64,000 bases of DNA from positions 12,799,043-12,863,042 of the forward strand of contig CM055267.1 of NCBI GenBank assembly GCA_029237695.1, in the 5' to 3' direction. Every line of letters starts with the position of its first letter. Within the stretch, counting starts at the first letter, position 1. Source of the DNA: Conchocele bisecta. Its lineage: Eukaryota; Mollusca; Bivalvia; Lucinida; Thyasiridae. The translations under genes and the position numbers were made by a program. Under the pieces are notes generated by a model, which saw only the letters and a program-made list of their open reading frames with translations, did no database searches and was not told where the DNA came from. This document shows positions 10,901 to 18,654 of this stretch, in pieces.

Positions 10901-12709
10901 TGCGAACAAAGACCATATTTTTCACTTCCCATGGCTGGCCTTTATTCACAGGTTTGACTGTAAATCCAAATGTTGAATATCTCCTGATCCATTAGTTGGA
11001 TCATTATCAAACTTCACCAATACTTGGGCCTGAAAATAGCACTGGTCAAAGGTCTTGGACCTGCAAATTTTAATGTTGGACCTTTGTATTTTACAATCAA
11101 CAAGTCTGCTGGACCTGTGATAAAATTGAAATTGCGATCATTATTCAGTGGCGATGCTAAATCCGTTCTGATTATCGTCTTATAAGATAATTTTTGGTGA
11201 CACAAGTCTTCTATTTACACATGGTGCGACGAGTCATTTAGTACGAAACAGACACATATTTCTACCGTTTTTCTTGCGATTATCCTCTCGGACCTTCCAA
11301 AAAAATTCCTCTGACCTTTCACTTTTTTCCTCGTTAGGTCCCTGACCTACTGGTAAAAGCTGCTATTTTCAGGTCCTGAATACCTTCCTCACATTGATGG
11401 CTATCCACCCAGTGTCATTTGTGTGTCATTGGTGACTGTGACCTTTGTATCAATTCTTTTGGACTTGTTTAGTGGGTGAGACACTCTGCGGCGATCGCCT
11501 TGTTATCATCCATATTTTTATTCCTCGTCCCACCTATGCTCCTGCCATGCGCACGGTCAAAGCGAATTAACTTTTTATGCCCGCTATGCGTTGCGCTTGA
11601 GCTTCCGTACGTCCGTCCATATGTCCGTACTTCCGTACGTTCTCCAACATGTAATATCTTCAATATTACATGAAAGATTGCTTCAATACTTGGACACTTC
11701 AATCACCTGAACCTTTTTCACGCCAGCATTAACACAACCTTGGCCTTGGTCACCTTTGAAATGTTGCTGAAACACTTAGCCATTTTGTTGCGTCAAAAAG
11801 TTTGTAAGAGTTTATCCAACATGTAATATCTTCAATATTACTCAAAGGATTGCTTCGATACTTGGTCGCATGAATCACCTGGACAATTGTCACACACTCC
11901 CGCCACCATTAACACGACCTTGGCTTTTGTCACCTTTGAAATGTCGCTGAAACACTTAGCCATTTTGTTGCATCAAAAAGTTTGTAAGAGTTTCTCCAAC
12001 CTGTAATATCTTCAATATTACTTGAAGGATTGTTTCGATACTTGGACACTTGAATCACCTGAAGAGTTGTCAGACACTTGTGCCACCATTAACATGACCT
12101 TGACCTTTGTCACCTTTGAAATGTTGCTGAAACACTTACCCATTTTGTTAAGTCGAAACGTTTGTAAGAGTTTCTCCAGTTAGAGTCTAGTATGCCACAG
12201 GGGCATATCCATGTTTTACAAGCATATTGTGTAGTTTAATTTTTGATTCAGTAGATATAATGTGCGCATTTCTCTTCTCCTAAAACTTCTTTACACAATT
12301 ATGCACAATTGGCTTGAAACGTCATGTTCATGTTTATCTCATCATTACTTTCATTTCCATCCCCACCCTTGCTTCCTTCATGCACAAGGTCAAGGTCAAA
12401 CAACTTTGACTTCTTTGCCATATTGCTATTGGCTTGAAACATCTTTATCATCCAACCACCACATGCTGTTGGCGGCGTTATTGTCTGTCATAGATCCAAA
12501 TTCACCTGTGACCGGCAACACTGTTGGTGTATTGTGCCATTCTGCCATATAACATGTAACCCATGTACCTGCTGGCTGTTTCAGATGAGGACGGGAAGCG
12601 TGGCACGATTGGTGCGGCGCCGAAGGTTGCCGTGACAACGCAGCAACAGCCGAAGCGGAAGGACGATGCGTACGACCAGTTCATGAAGGAAATGGAGAAC
12701 CTGTTGTAG
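1829..12709 (+). CDS. WBP11: WBP11 (WW domain-binding protein 11), C-terminal 390 residues in seven exons, 5' partial
   Basis: WBP11 is a nuclear spliceosome-associated protein that binds the WW domain of PQBP1 through proline-rich motifs. I joined exons 1829-1945, 2337-2611, 4195-4411, 4987-5151, 6809-6923, 8957-9117 and 12585-12709. All introns are GT-AG and intron phases agree at every join (1, 0, 1, 1, 2, 1). The deduced order is: acidic linker; a basic stretch then IRFADDD (residues 40-55); SLQKMMLRMAGQ; Ser/Asp/Glu acidic tract; a long PPGPPPG-type proline region (about 185-295); LSAPP; ISAKP; the conserved DVTRFMPTALKVKR; and the C-terminal DDAYDQFMKEMENLL. Family knowledge: human WBP11 is about 640 aa and ends in a near-identical KDDVYEAFMKEMEGLL-type tail, so roughly the N-terminal 200-250 residues lie upstream of the window. 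Identity rests on ordered motifs, not a search. Confidence 0.93.
1946..2336 (+). other. WBP11 intron A-B
   Basis: An AT-rich intron of 391 bp. It contains degenerate pieces of the piggyBac-type MITE seen elsewhere in the window (CTGCCAAACCATGTCCATTG near 2150, and TTAATTCAGCATTGTTAGGG near 2240). No coding signal is visible. Confidence 0.6.
2337..2611 (+). CDS. WBP11: WBP11 exon B (basic RFAD motif and MMLRMAGQ motif)
   Basis: The acceptor is GTTGTCCCAG ending at 2336 and the donor is CGAG|GTACGT at 2612. The exon encodes KEDKKKKIRFADDD, then KPPPVTSLQKMMLRMAGQ, then an SSSSSDSEDDDD acidic run and a basic KRRRDRATRRDE end. The RFAD and LQxMMLRMAGQ blocks are the best conserved internal motifs of WBP11. 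The intron before it is phase 1 and the one after is phase 0. GC content is far above that of the flanking AT-rich intron sequence. Confidence 0.93.
2655..3027 (+). mobile_element. hAT-like MITE in WBP11 intron B-C
   Basis: The termini are CAGGGTTCCCACTGGTCCTT at 2655 and its near inverted copy ending GTGTGAACCCTG at 3027. Internally GTCATGGAATTTG recurs at least four times. CAGGGTT...AACCCTG ends are typical of hAT superfamily MITEs (family knowledge). The flanks TTGTTATT and GCTATTAT are a possible degenerate 8-bp duplication. The element starts only 43 bp after the exon B donor. No transposase is present. Confidence 0.6.
3501..4120 (+). mobile_element. Two degenerate copies of MITE family B in WBP11 intron B-C
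   Basis: Copy one (about 3501-3704) and copy two (about 3890-4110) carry AAATGGGGCTT, then GACCAGT(A/G)TAGAT and GATC-rich interior words shared with better copies at 33,398-33,640 and 37,577-37,828. Copy two lacks a clear right terminus. Between and after them recurs a separate word, GTAAATATTTTTCAC/TAGATATCGCAC (about 3837, 4676, 37,458), which marks another dispersed repeat. The remainder of the intron (3028-3500, 4120-4194) shows nothing recognisable. Confidence 0.5.
4195..4411 (+). CDS. WBP11: WBP11 exon C (Ser/Asp-rich then start of proline-rich region)
   Basis: The acceptor is CCATGGTTACAG ending at 4194 and the donor is CCAG|GTATGT at 4412. Read in phase 0 it gives DSDSSSSSSDEEE, a HRDSDDDTDDDDDH acidic stretch, KPRVVPAAPARGP and then PPGPPPGAPPGLPPGLPPG. 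The reading frame has no ATG near its start, so simple start-to-stop searches miss it and show only other-frame shadows. Confidence 0.92.
4412..4986 (+). other. WBP11 intron C-D, no recognisable feature
   Basis: A 575-bp AT-rich intron. It contains one more copy of the dispersed word GTAAATATTTTTCATGAACA (about 4676). No ORF, RNA gene or complete mobile element is recognised. Confidence 0.5.
4987..5151 (+). CDS. WBP11: WBP11 exon D (PPGPPPG repeats)
   Basis: The acceptor is GTATATTGTAG ending at 4986 and the donor is CCAG|GTTTGT at 5152. It encodes the core of the proline-rich region, including RPPPLRMMPPGPPPGRP and MPPGPPPGLPP. These are PPGPPP-type ligands of the kind bound by WW domains (family knowledge). 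Both flanking introns are phase 1, so this exon could be skipped without shifting the frame (165 nt). Confidence 0.93.
5218..5342. mobile_element. Foldback MITE family A (short copy) in WBP11 intron D-E
   Basis: An almost complete palindrome. GGGGCCTGTTTCACTAAACT at 5218 pairs with AAATTTAGTGAAACAGGCCC at the right end, and the arms extend through ACGACTAAAATGTTCGTAAG. It is 125 bp long. Longer copies with an internal second palindrome are at 6311-6545 and 57,066-57,304, so this copy looks like an internal deletion derivative. Confidence 0.75.
5355..5535 (+). mobile_element. tRNA-derived SINE
   Basis: It has a B-box-like GGTTCAAACC at 5415-5424 and an A-box-like GTGGTATAGGTGATAG upstream at about 5370. 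This is followed by a body with CTGAGGTCCCATCCCTAAAT and the 3' domain AATGACCTTAGCTGTTGCTG. A 5'-truncated reverse copy lies inside the 60-bp minisatellite at 28,988-29,117. The 3' domain is shared with the S elements at 34.8 kb and 44.5 kb. It resembles tRNA-SINEs with a conserved 3' domain described in molluscs, but the named family is not assigned. Confidence 0.6.
5663..5804. repeat. Long hairpin, 64-bp arms
   Basis: The left arm 5663-5726 (starts CATCATAGGCACTGATGTGG) is the near-perfect inverse of 5740-5804 (ends CCAGTGCCTATGATG), with a 13-base loop. A CTGTCCATCTGCCTGTCC tract just upstream at about 5600 suggests it belongs to the (GTCC)n-bearing repeat class of this genome. It lies in WBP11 intron D-E. 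Confidence 0.7.
6311..6545. mobile_element. Foldback MITE family A (long copy)
   Basis: The outer arms match the copy at 5218-5342 (GTTTCACTAAACTTTATACC ... GTTTAGTGAAACTGCTCCC). The interior holds a second palindrome, ATTTATTGAGCATAGACTGC / GCAGCCTATGCTCAATAAAT (about 6400-6450). The interior is in the opposite orientation to that of the copy at 57,066-57,304. The rest of WBP11 intron D-E (5805-6310 and 6546-6808) is AT-rich with nothing recognised. Confidence 0.7.
6809..6923 (+). CDS. WBP11: WBP11 exon E (end of proline-rich region, LSAPP motif)
   Basis: The acceptor is CCTCGTGTTGTAG ending at 6808 and the donor is CCAG|GTATGT at 6924. It encodes LPPPRLMRPPGVLPPG, then PPPPGTAPIAPNPSVLSAPP. 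NPxVLSAPP is shared with vertebrate WBP11. The donor is phase 2 and the next intron is the one filled by the 41-bp minisatellite. Confidence 0.92.
7524..7850 (+). repeat. 173-bp tandem duplication preceding the 41-bp array
   Basis: The sequence ATTGCTGATGTCATTTTTGC and what follows at 7524-7680 is repeated at 7695-7850. Each copy ends with one or two units of the 41-bp minisatellite. The head part (CTAAAATTCTCATAAATGAT, GTCTCCATGGACAATAAATC) is unrelated to the 41-bp unit. The duplication therefore included the junction of unique intron and array. Upstream, 6924-7523 has no recognised feature. Confidence 0.75.
7800..8956 (+). repeat. 41-bp minisatellite containing an iterated 3' splice site, abutting WBP11 exon F
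   Basis: About 28 units of 41 bp. The unit is TATTATGGACACTAGCCTCG followed by TATTCCCTGTCTCCCCTCCAG. Variation is mostly single substitutions, with a few length changes (for example near 8250 and 8540). The final unit ends CTGTCTCCCCTCTAG|TATTATG, which is the real acceptor and the first seven bases of exon F. Every unit therefore carries a polypyrimidine tract and CAG in the acceptor context. Because 41 is not a multiple of 3, upstream acceptors shift the frame except every third unit. Confidence 0.92.
8957..9117 (+). CDS. WBP11: WBP11 exon F (ISAKP and DVTRFMPTALKVKR)
   Basis: The acceptor is CTGTCTCCCCTCTAG ending at 8956 and the donor is ACAG|GTATGT at 9118. It encodes SIMRAPQKAVEEKKDS, then VIISAKPKI and the conserved DVTRFMPTALKVKR. 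The first seven bases of the exon (TATTATG) are identical to the sequence that follows the CAG in every unit of the upstream 41-bp array. The 5' edge of the exon is therefore the last, partial repeat unit. Confidence 0.93.
9345..10790 (+). repeat. Degenerate tandem repeats of about 150-180 bp in WBP11 intron F-G, left block
   Basis: A (GTCT)n/CTGTCTGTC start at about 9412 is followed by repeats with ATTGGCTTGAAACTTCATG and AAGGTCAAGGTCAAATGA (9480-9700). From about 9880 the unit is ATCTCTTGATCCATTAGTC ... CACATTGATGGCTATCCACC ... GTGTCATTTGGGTGACCTT, about seven diverged copies. It looks like the tandem core of one or more Helentron-like elements. No coding potential. Confidence 0.65.
10797..10971. 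mobile_element. pogo-like MITE
   Basis: The termini are CAGTCGAACCTGTGAA and the inverse TTCACAGGTTTGACTG, flanked by TA on both sides. It is about 173 bp long and interrupts the surrounding tandem repeat. CAGTCGAACC ends with TA duplications are characteristic of Tc1/mariner-pogo type non-autonomous elements (family knowledge). Relatives are at 19,499-20,292, 60,250-60,462 and 63,025-63,216. Confidence 0.7.
10980..12584 (+). repeat. Right block of WBP11 intron F-G: diverged tandem repeats
   Basis: From about 11,640 to 12,180 there are three units of about 178 bp (CATGTAATATCTTCAATATT ... CACCTTTGAAATGTTGCTGA ... AAAAGTTTGTAAGAGTTT). Before them, 10,980-11,460 continues the ATCTCCTGATCCATTAG repeat. 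A segment at about 11,030-11,380 has no match in the window. A CCGTACGTCCGTCCATATG tract at about 11,605 marks another (GTCC)n start. After 12,180 there is a fragment with AAGGTCAAGGTCAAACAAC (12,385). No coding sequence is present until exon G. Confidence 0.65.
12585..12709 (+). CDS. WBP11: WBP11 terminal coding exon G
   Basis: The acceptor is GCTGGCTGTTTCAG ending at 12584. The exon encodes DEDGKRGTIGAAPKV, a Q/K linker and the signature tail DDAYDQFMKEMENLL followed by TAG at 12707-12709. A strong donor-like GTGG|GTAAGTC occurs at about 12728, 19 nt past the stop, so a 3'-UTR intron is possible. Otherwise the transcript may end at the AATAAA in the MITE that starts 100 nt downstream. Confidence 0.94.
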
Positions 12710-12812
12710 CGTCGGCCTCATGGCGTGGGTAAGTCGGATAGCATTACTTCATATGACCTTGACACTTGACTGTTTCACTGTCTTAACCATCACAACCACC
12801 TTGTGTGTTTAA

Positions 12813-13046
12813 CCCTTAGACCGCTACACACAACAATTGTCATCTGCTGTTGCTTTTATATCTTGCCTTATTTCTCAATAAAAACATGGTTTGACAGCAC
12901 TTGAGAATCATTTCCAATGAAAATGATTCTAATGTGCTGTCAAAGCATGTTGTAAATTATTCTAAAGTGCTGTCAAATTTGATGATAAAAATGGAAAATA
13001 GAAAATAAGCGTCAGACGAAAAAGAAATAAGATAGCGATGTAAGGG
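12813..13046. mobile_element. piggyBac-type MITE (family P1), 104 nt after the WBP11 stop codon
   Basis: TTAA target duplications sit at 12,809-12,812 and 13,047-13,050. The ends are CCCTTAGACCGCTA and TAGCGATGTAAGGG. The body contains CATCTGCTGTTGC / inverse GCGTCAGACG, TTTCTCAATAAAAACATGG, and the arms TTTGACAGCACTTGAGAATC and GATTCTAATGTGCTGTCAAA. TTAA duplications with CCCT...AGGG ends are the hallmark of piggyBac-derived MITEs. It is one of about fourteen copies in this window. Confidence 0.85.
12877..12882 (+). promoter_or_regulatory. Possible polyadenylation signal AATAAA for WBP11, inside a MITE
   Basis: A canonical AATAAA lies 168 nt after the WBP11 stop codon, in the left arm of a piggyBac-type MITE. 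The same hexamer is conserved in most copies of that MITE in this window (for example 57457, 40695, 35310). I see no competing AATAAA between the stop codon and the MITE. Use by WBP11 is inference and would be excluded if the donor at about 12728 is spliced. Confidence 0.35.
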
Positions 13047-13704
13047 TTAAGATAATTTCTCAGCCACCAAATATGCACATAATAATAATCCTGTTGACCT
13101 TCATGTAACACTTGACTGTTTCAATGATTTACATGTAGCTATGGCGACCACCTTGGATGTTAGGGGTTGTTTTACAATCATGGTACATCAAATAGTCTCA
13201 CAGGGGGTCAAAAATAGATGTGTTTTGTTTTGATCAATATGGTTTATTTTTTATAGTAGATACATCAAATTTTCGATATTTGAACAATTTGAGGCACTCA
13301 TATAACACAAACAAAAAATATGAGATTTTACTTGTGAAAAATCATAAACTCGTATAATAACATAACCTTTTGCAGTCCTGCTTATAATCATATCAAATAA
13401 CATTCTACTCAACATTGTGTTGGTATGATTTGTACTGCAGATACCATAAAATAAAAATGCAACATTGATTTCCAACTACATACGTTATTTGTTGGTGTAA
13501 AACTAAATTGCAATATTTTAATTGCTGATACATAGAAATTGACTACATGAAGTTGTGTCTACTGCATTACATGAAACAGTTACATTAGTTGTTTTATAAT
13601 TTACAGTTAAGCATACACAGGCTGCATTTACATGCCAATTTTGGGAACTATATCCGTTACGGTAATCTAGATATTTGATGTAAAAAAAAGGTGTCTTTTC
13701 CGAC

Positions 13705-16700
13705 TTATTTCAGTCGGAAAGGACACTTCTTTTGACATACTAAAATAACTATATGCCCATGACTCTGATTAATATTTTTATATCGATTGGCGAAATTGAT
13801 GATGAATGAAGTCTGTAAACCACATTTTTATCTATTTTGCATATTTGGTTTTTGTAAGTTACACTTTATATAGCTTGGCAAGTGTTACCCTCATGATTTA
13901 CCCGATACTGACTACCACTCCATGTTAATAATGTGCCTATTTCTATTGCAGTTGCACACATTACATGACTGGTTAAATGCATTTGAACTGCAAATTCACA
14001 AGTAAATTATTACTTTTGAAAGTGTTGTGGTCATTCGGAAAGGACAATATTTTTGACGGCCACATTAAATTGTCAATTTGTCACTGTACTAGTATCAGAT
14101 GCTCCGTGCCATGAATACAGGTGAGTATACATTACACCATATGTTGTTCATACACAAAAAGCTTCACTGTTTGATTGTTTGTCTTGTTGGTGGGGTTGTA
14201 AAGTTACTACAGTATTACCATTATTGTAGAATAGTTTCCATAAACTACTTCAAAGATTTTTATATTTTTATCGATCTAGTCTACAATAATTCTAACCAAT
14301 CACACTAGCATCACAAACAACAACCATAAGCTTTGTTGTACATTATACATGTAGTCATGCTGTTCAGTTTTGAAATAAGTGGAATTGGAATTTATAATAT
14401 AGAAGGGCATACGGTTTTGGCAGCCAGATCATCTATATGCTTTATCTGGAGCTCCGCGGACTTCATCCTTTTAACATCCCGGTTGAGGGCTTCAACTTTG
14501 AGTTTAACATTCTCACATTTTATTCAGCATCATACTATGCGTTCCATTGCTTTCATATGCGTGACATTATTTGGTTTGCATTGGATGAATTTGCAGTAGC
14601 CTATCTTTACTGTTGGATGACTGGAATTGAACCATCGACATGCTTCTATATATAAGCATTCTAGAAGAAAGGGTGGCTTTCCCTTCTTAACCCTCTTCTT
14701 CAGGGGTACTTCCCTCGAGATAGCTTCACTTTTCCAGTATCTGTTACTAGATCTTTGGTTGATTGTGGCAGGCGAATGTCTTTTCTTTGTTTTCGTTCAA
14801 ACCATTTCTGTCGGAGTACACAACCTCCTGTGCCCAGTAGAGAAGCAACCTTCTTCTTCATTCGTGGGTATTTTGCTGTTGCATGACATGCAGCATGAGC
14901 CAAAATCTTATAGTGTTGCTTTGCTTTTTTGTCCATTCGTCCTTGGAAGTTCATCTATCTTTTCTTGGATTGAAGTTGTGGCTGCACACATTGACTCATC
15001 CAATTTTCTCTTCACCCCTCGTTTCTCCAACTCCTCTTGCTTTTGTGGACTCGCGCGGCTAATTACTCTGTCTATCACTCTAGCATAGGACCGTGGTGAA
15101 TGTGACAGTTCCTGTTGGATTATCTTGGCGCGTCTAAAGTGTGTTGCCCGACTTGATGCACGGTTTATGTCTGATTTTTTATTATCAGTAGTCATCTTTT
15201 TCCTACTTCTGTCTATCATTTTATCATGTGCTTTCTTCTGGCTGTTCCTTCTATCTCTACTTTCTTTTTCTGACGGTTGTACTCTTTTCATTCATTGTCT
15301 GTCATCAGCTTAAGCTTCTTTGGCGGTTCATCTTTAGGTGCATTTGCTGATCGTTGGACTTGCTTGTCATGTTTCCATTTCTGTCTTTGTTTGATTGCTT
15401 TGTCCGGGTTTAAATCTGCCACATGTTTATATTTTCCTTCTTTCCTTTCTCTGTCCTTCACTTGCATTTGTTTGTAACATGCTGGGTTTGTTAGTCTTAC
15501 ATTTTGTCTGTACTTTGGCTTTTGTTGTCTGCTTTAGTAGCCACAGTCTTTCGCTTTCTCAGATTGAAGGGAAATTTTACCGTTAGTATTTCCGACATTC
15601 TACACAAATGTTAGTGATGCAGCTAAGATCTAGAAATAAAGAATTATTAATGCAGCATCAAGTGTGCATCTTTATCTGGTTCTCAAATGCTCACCAATTT
15701 ACTTCTTTCTCAAAGTAAAAAGAGGAGCATTTCTACCACCAGATTGCACTCTTTATCCTGCAGTAATAAGAAGAACCACCACCAAATTAGTTTTGCTAGG
15801 AAGGGTCTATGCAGCTTTCATTTTGGTGAGTATTAGTAGCAGGTTAGCCAACTTATAGACCACCAACCAGTGTAAGGTGTCATGCAGGAGTGGAGGTATG
15901 TGTTCCTCTGTGAGTACTAGATCATCTAAGCCTACCAGTATATACAACAGACAAGCACATATAGCTTTGAAGAACAAAGATGAATGTGTCAAATTATTTG
16001 TCCTTTCCGACATTTGAAGGTATTGAGCTCAGAATCATGATTTGGTAAGACTAGTGTATGTCCTATGCAGCATTTGGAGGGTTAGAAGTGTATATGCAGT
16101 GTATATATTCATCAGAATGGAAAAAAGGCAATGAAAAATTATGTTTTTATTTCAAAGTATTATTAAATTTAATGGTACAATATATTTTTGACAGTTTGAA
16201 CTGTATTAAAAATACATCAGCTACCTGTATGGTAAAGAAAATTATTACTTTTCATACTATAGTCTACACAGACCAAAATAAAAAGTTGATATCTTGAGAA
16301 ACTCTGCATATTTATACCACTTATGTATGATCATGAAGCTCACCCTTTTTTTTTCGGAAAGGACAATTTGTTTGACATAGTATTCCAAGGTGAAAAATCA
16401 ATGATCAACAAGACATACAACATGCCAAATATTTAACATGGTATGTACTACTATTGACACTAATAAGAGTTTACATATTTATGTTTGTTGAGGAGTAATG
16501 AGCAAATAACATGTTTTTCGGAAAGGACAGATTTTGACGGAATCCCCAATTGGCAGCATTCGAGCACCTGGCTTCAAAAATCTTGCATGGACAGATAATA
16601 AATGATTGTTGGTTTTATATGGGCAATAGATGAGTGTTATTTGTGACATGTTTTTTTTTACCTGACTCATGTTTAACAGTGGGTTTTACCATGCCCTATC

Positions 16701-16720
16701 GGAGAGGACATTTTTTTGAC
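13705..16720. repeat. Dispersed TCGGAAAGGACA motif set inside the 3.94-kb transposon
   Basis: TCGGAAAGGACA followed after 2-8 bases by TTTTGAC recurs at about 13,715, 14,036, 16,352 and 16,517, with a variant TCGGAGAGGACA at 16,699. The inverse TGTCCTTTCCGA is at about 16,000, and a partial inverse GTCTTTTCCGA at 13,691. All copies lie within the element and outside its decayed gene, as expected for subterminal protein-binding repeats. Function is inference. Confidence 0.55.
14392..15598 (-). pseudogene. Decayed transposon protein gene (family unknown)
   Basis: Reading 15,598 to 14,392 on the minus strand gives a basic protein spread over several frames. Segments in order: MSEILTVKFPFNLRKRK; KYKHVADLNPDKAIKQRQKW (about 15,430-15,370); SRATHFRRAKIIQQELSHSP ... 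YARVIDRVISRASPQKQEEL ... VKRKLDES (15,170-15,000); HYKILAHAACHATAKYP ... CVLRQKWFERKQRKDIRLPQ (14,920-14,760); HPTVKIGYCKFIQCKPNNV (about 14,610); and KCENVKLKVEALNRDVKRMK (about 14,500). At least four frameshifts or stops separate them. The pattern recalls repeated, poorly annotated invertebrate proteins with an xKIGxxKFxxxxP block followed by a C-x-x-C block, which suggests a transposon-encoded DNA-binding protein. I do not recognise the enzyme family and see no complete catalytic domain. Confidence 0.55.
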
Positions 16721-17279
16721 GGAAATGACCCTCCTGTCTTCCATGCAAGCTCACGAGAACAAAAATTGACATAACCTTACAGGTATTTTTTTATTTGAAC
16801 AAAACATGTTAAGTCATTAGTTCTATGTTGTCAAGAGTGTCTTAAAGTTCCAAATATGATTGGTGTATCTGCTCAAACATGCACAAAATTTAGATGAGAC
16901 TGCGTTTTTAGCAATAAATGGCACGTAATTACCTATTTTGAAGAAAAAAAATATGTTTCAAATAAATATTTTGCTGTGACTGACAGGTGTAATAGGGGCC
17001 AACATTTTGGAATGATGGCATTGATGTATACATGTATTGTGTGGGATTAAATAGGCCATAATATGGGTTTAAGCTCAATGTACCATGATTGTAAAACAAC
17101 CCTTAGGTCCATTTGTCAGCCCGTCTTAACACCTACAGCTACCAGACACACACTAATCAGCTAATGGCGTACATCAGTATCTGATACATGTATATACCAT
17201 TGACCTTCTGTGACCTTCATATACATTTACTGTTTCATCGACTTAACCATCATAAATACCTAGTACATGTACATGTACA

Positions 17280-17365
17280 TGATCTTTTCTTTCACCTTCC
17301 TGGATATCGCCATAATTACAGCTGGATATCACCATAATTACAGCTGGATATTGCCGTAATTATAC
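17280..17365 (+). repeat. 22-bp tandem repeat forming the target of the next element
   Basis: GGATATCGCCATAATTACAG is repeated three times here, and the same repeat resumes at 18,564-18,610. The flanking repeat units show what the uninterrupted sequence looked like before the element at 17,366-18,562 inserted. Confidence 0.75.
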
Positions 17366-18562
17366 CCCCCCCCCCCCCCCACCCCCCCCCCCCCCCCCGC
17401 AACAAAGTTGTGGGGGGGTATACTGGAGTCAGCTTGTCCGTCCGTCTGTCCGTCCGTCCGTCCGTCCGTCTTTCCGTCTGTCACAAAACTTAACAATTGT
17501 AAATTTCCTTTTAACTTCTCTTTCCCTTTGCGGAAATCTTTCATATTTTACCCGCCCCTTCTCTGACACTCATACATCATTCTGCAACAAACCTACGACC
17601 CCCATTTATGCCAGGGGTCAAGGTCACGGACTTCTAAATTTCCTTGTAACTTCTCTTTCCCTTTGCAGAATGCAGTGATATTTTACCCGGCCCTTCTCTG
17701 ACACTCATTTATGCCAGGGGTCAAGGTCACGGACTTAGAAACTTAGAAAAAAAACGAAAACTTAACAATTGTAAATTTCCTTTTAATTTCTCTGACACTC
17801 ATACATCATTCTGCAACAAACCTACGACCCCCATTTATGCCAGGGGTCAAGGTCACGGACTTAGAAACTTAGAAAAAAACGAAAACTTAACAATTGTAAA
17901 TTTCCTTTTAGCTTCTCTTTCCCTTTGCGGAAATCTTTCATATTTTACCCGCCCCTTCTCTGACCCCCATTTATGCCAGGGGTCAAGGTCACGGACTTAG
18001 AAACTTAGAAAAAAAAAGAAAACTTAACAATTGTAAATTTCCTTTTAATTTCTCTTTCCCTTTGGGGAAATCTTTCATATTTTACCCACCCCTTCTCTGA
18101 CACTCATACATCATTCTGCAACAAACCTACGACCCCCATTTATGCCAGGGCTCAAGGTCACGGACTTATAAACTTATAAACAAATAAAACTTAACAAATG
18201 TAAATTTCCTTGTAACTTCTCTTTCCCTTTGCAGAATGCAGTGATATTTTACCCGGCCCTTCTCTGACACTCATACATCATTCTGCAACAAACCTACGAC
18301 CCCCATTTATGCCAGGGTCAAGGTCACGGGCTTAGAATGTCTAGTTTGCTTTTTTCAACTGGAACCACCATCGCACTCTCCATATGTGCTGACATAGTCT
18401 TTTATCTGAAAATGATATGCGAGCTGGAATTCATTCTAGGTCAGGGCTGACGCGGGGGGTTATTCCGTAAGCCCCCGCTTACTGACAAATCTAGTTCATT
18501 CTAGGTCAGGGCTGACGCGGGGGGGTATTCCGTAAGCCCCCGCTTACTGACAAATCTAGTTA
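17366..18562 (+). mobile_element. Helentron-like non-autonomous element with poly-C hairpin start and duplicated 3' end
   Basis: It starts with a poly-C run pairing with GTTGTGGGGGGGTATA (hairpin to 17,421), followed by (GTCC)n at 17,436-17,470. Then come about five tandem units containing GCCAGGGGTCAAGGTCACGG and CTTCTCTTTCCCTTTGCGG. It ends in two successive copies (18,432-18,496 and 18,497-18,561; 65 bp apart) of a tail with the hairpin GTAAGCCCCCGCTTAC and CTAGTT. The target repeat flanks it with no clear duplication, which fits Helitron/Helentron insertion. Classification is inference. Confidence 0.65.
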
Positions 18563-18654
18563 CAGCTGGATATCGCCATTATTACAGCTGGATATTATAT
18601 CGCCATAATTACCGTTTATATGTTCACCTTCTGCATTGAAACAACGTGATGGGT

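Larger units (their letters stand above)
13164..17102. mobile_element. 3.94-kb DNA transposon with 25-bp perfect inverted termini and TTAG target duplication
   Basis: The left end GGGTTGTTTTACAATCATGG (13,164-13,188, 25 bases) is the exact inverse of 17,078-17,102. It is flanked by TTAG at 13,160-13,163 and 17,103-17,106. Inside lies a decayed minus-strand coding region (14,392-15,598). A 12-base motif, TCGGAAAGGACA, is dispersed through the element (see the separate entries). The superfamily is not recognised. The TTAG duplication and GGG...CCC ends do not decide it. This is the only element in the window that still carries protein-coding remains of its own. Confidence 0.75.

Noticed and set aside
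14627..15477. Plus-strand frames of 60-150 codons at 14.6-15.5 kb
   Set aside because: They are antisense shadows of the decayed minus-strand transposon gene. Their Phe/Ser/Leu-rich content is the complement of Lys/Arg/Glu-rich codons.
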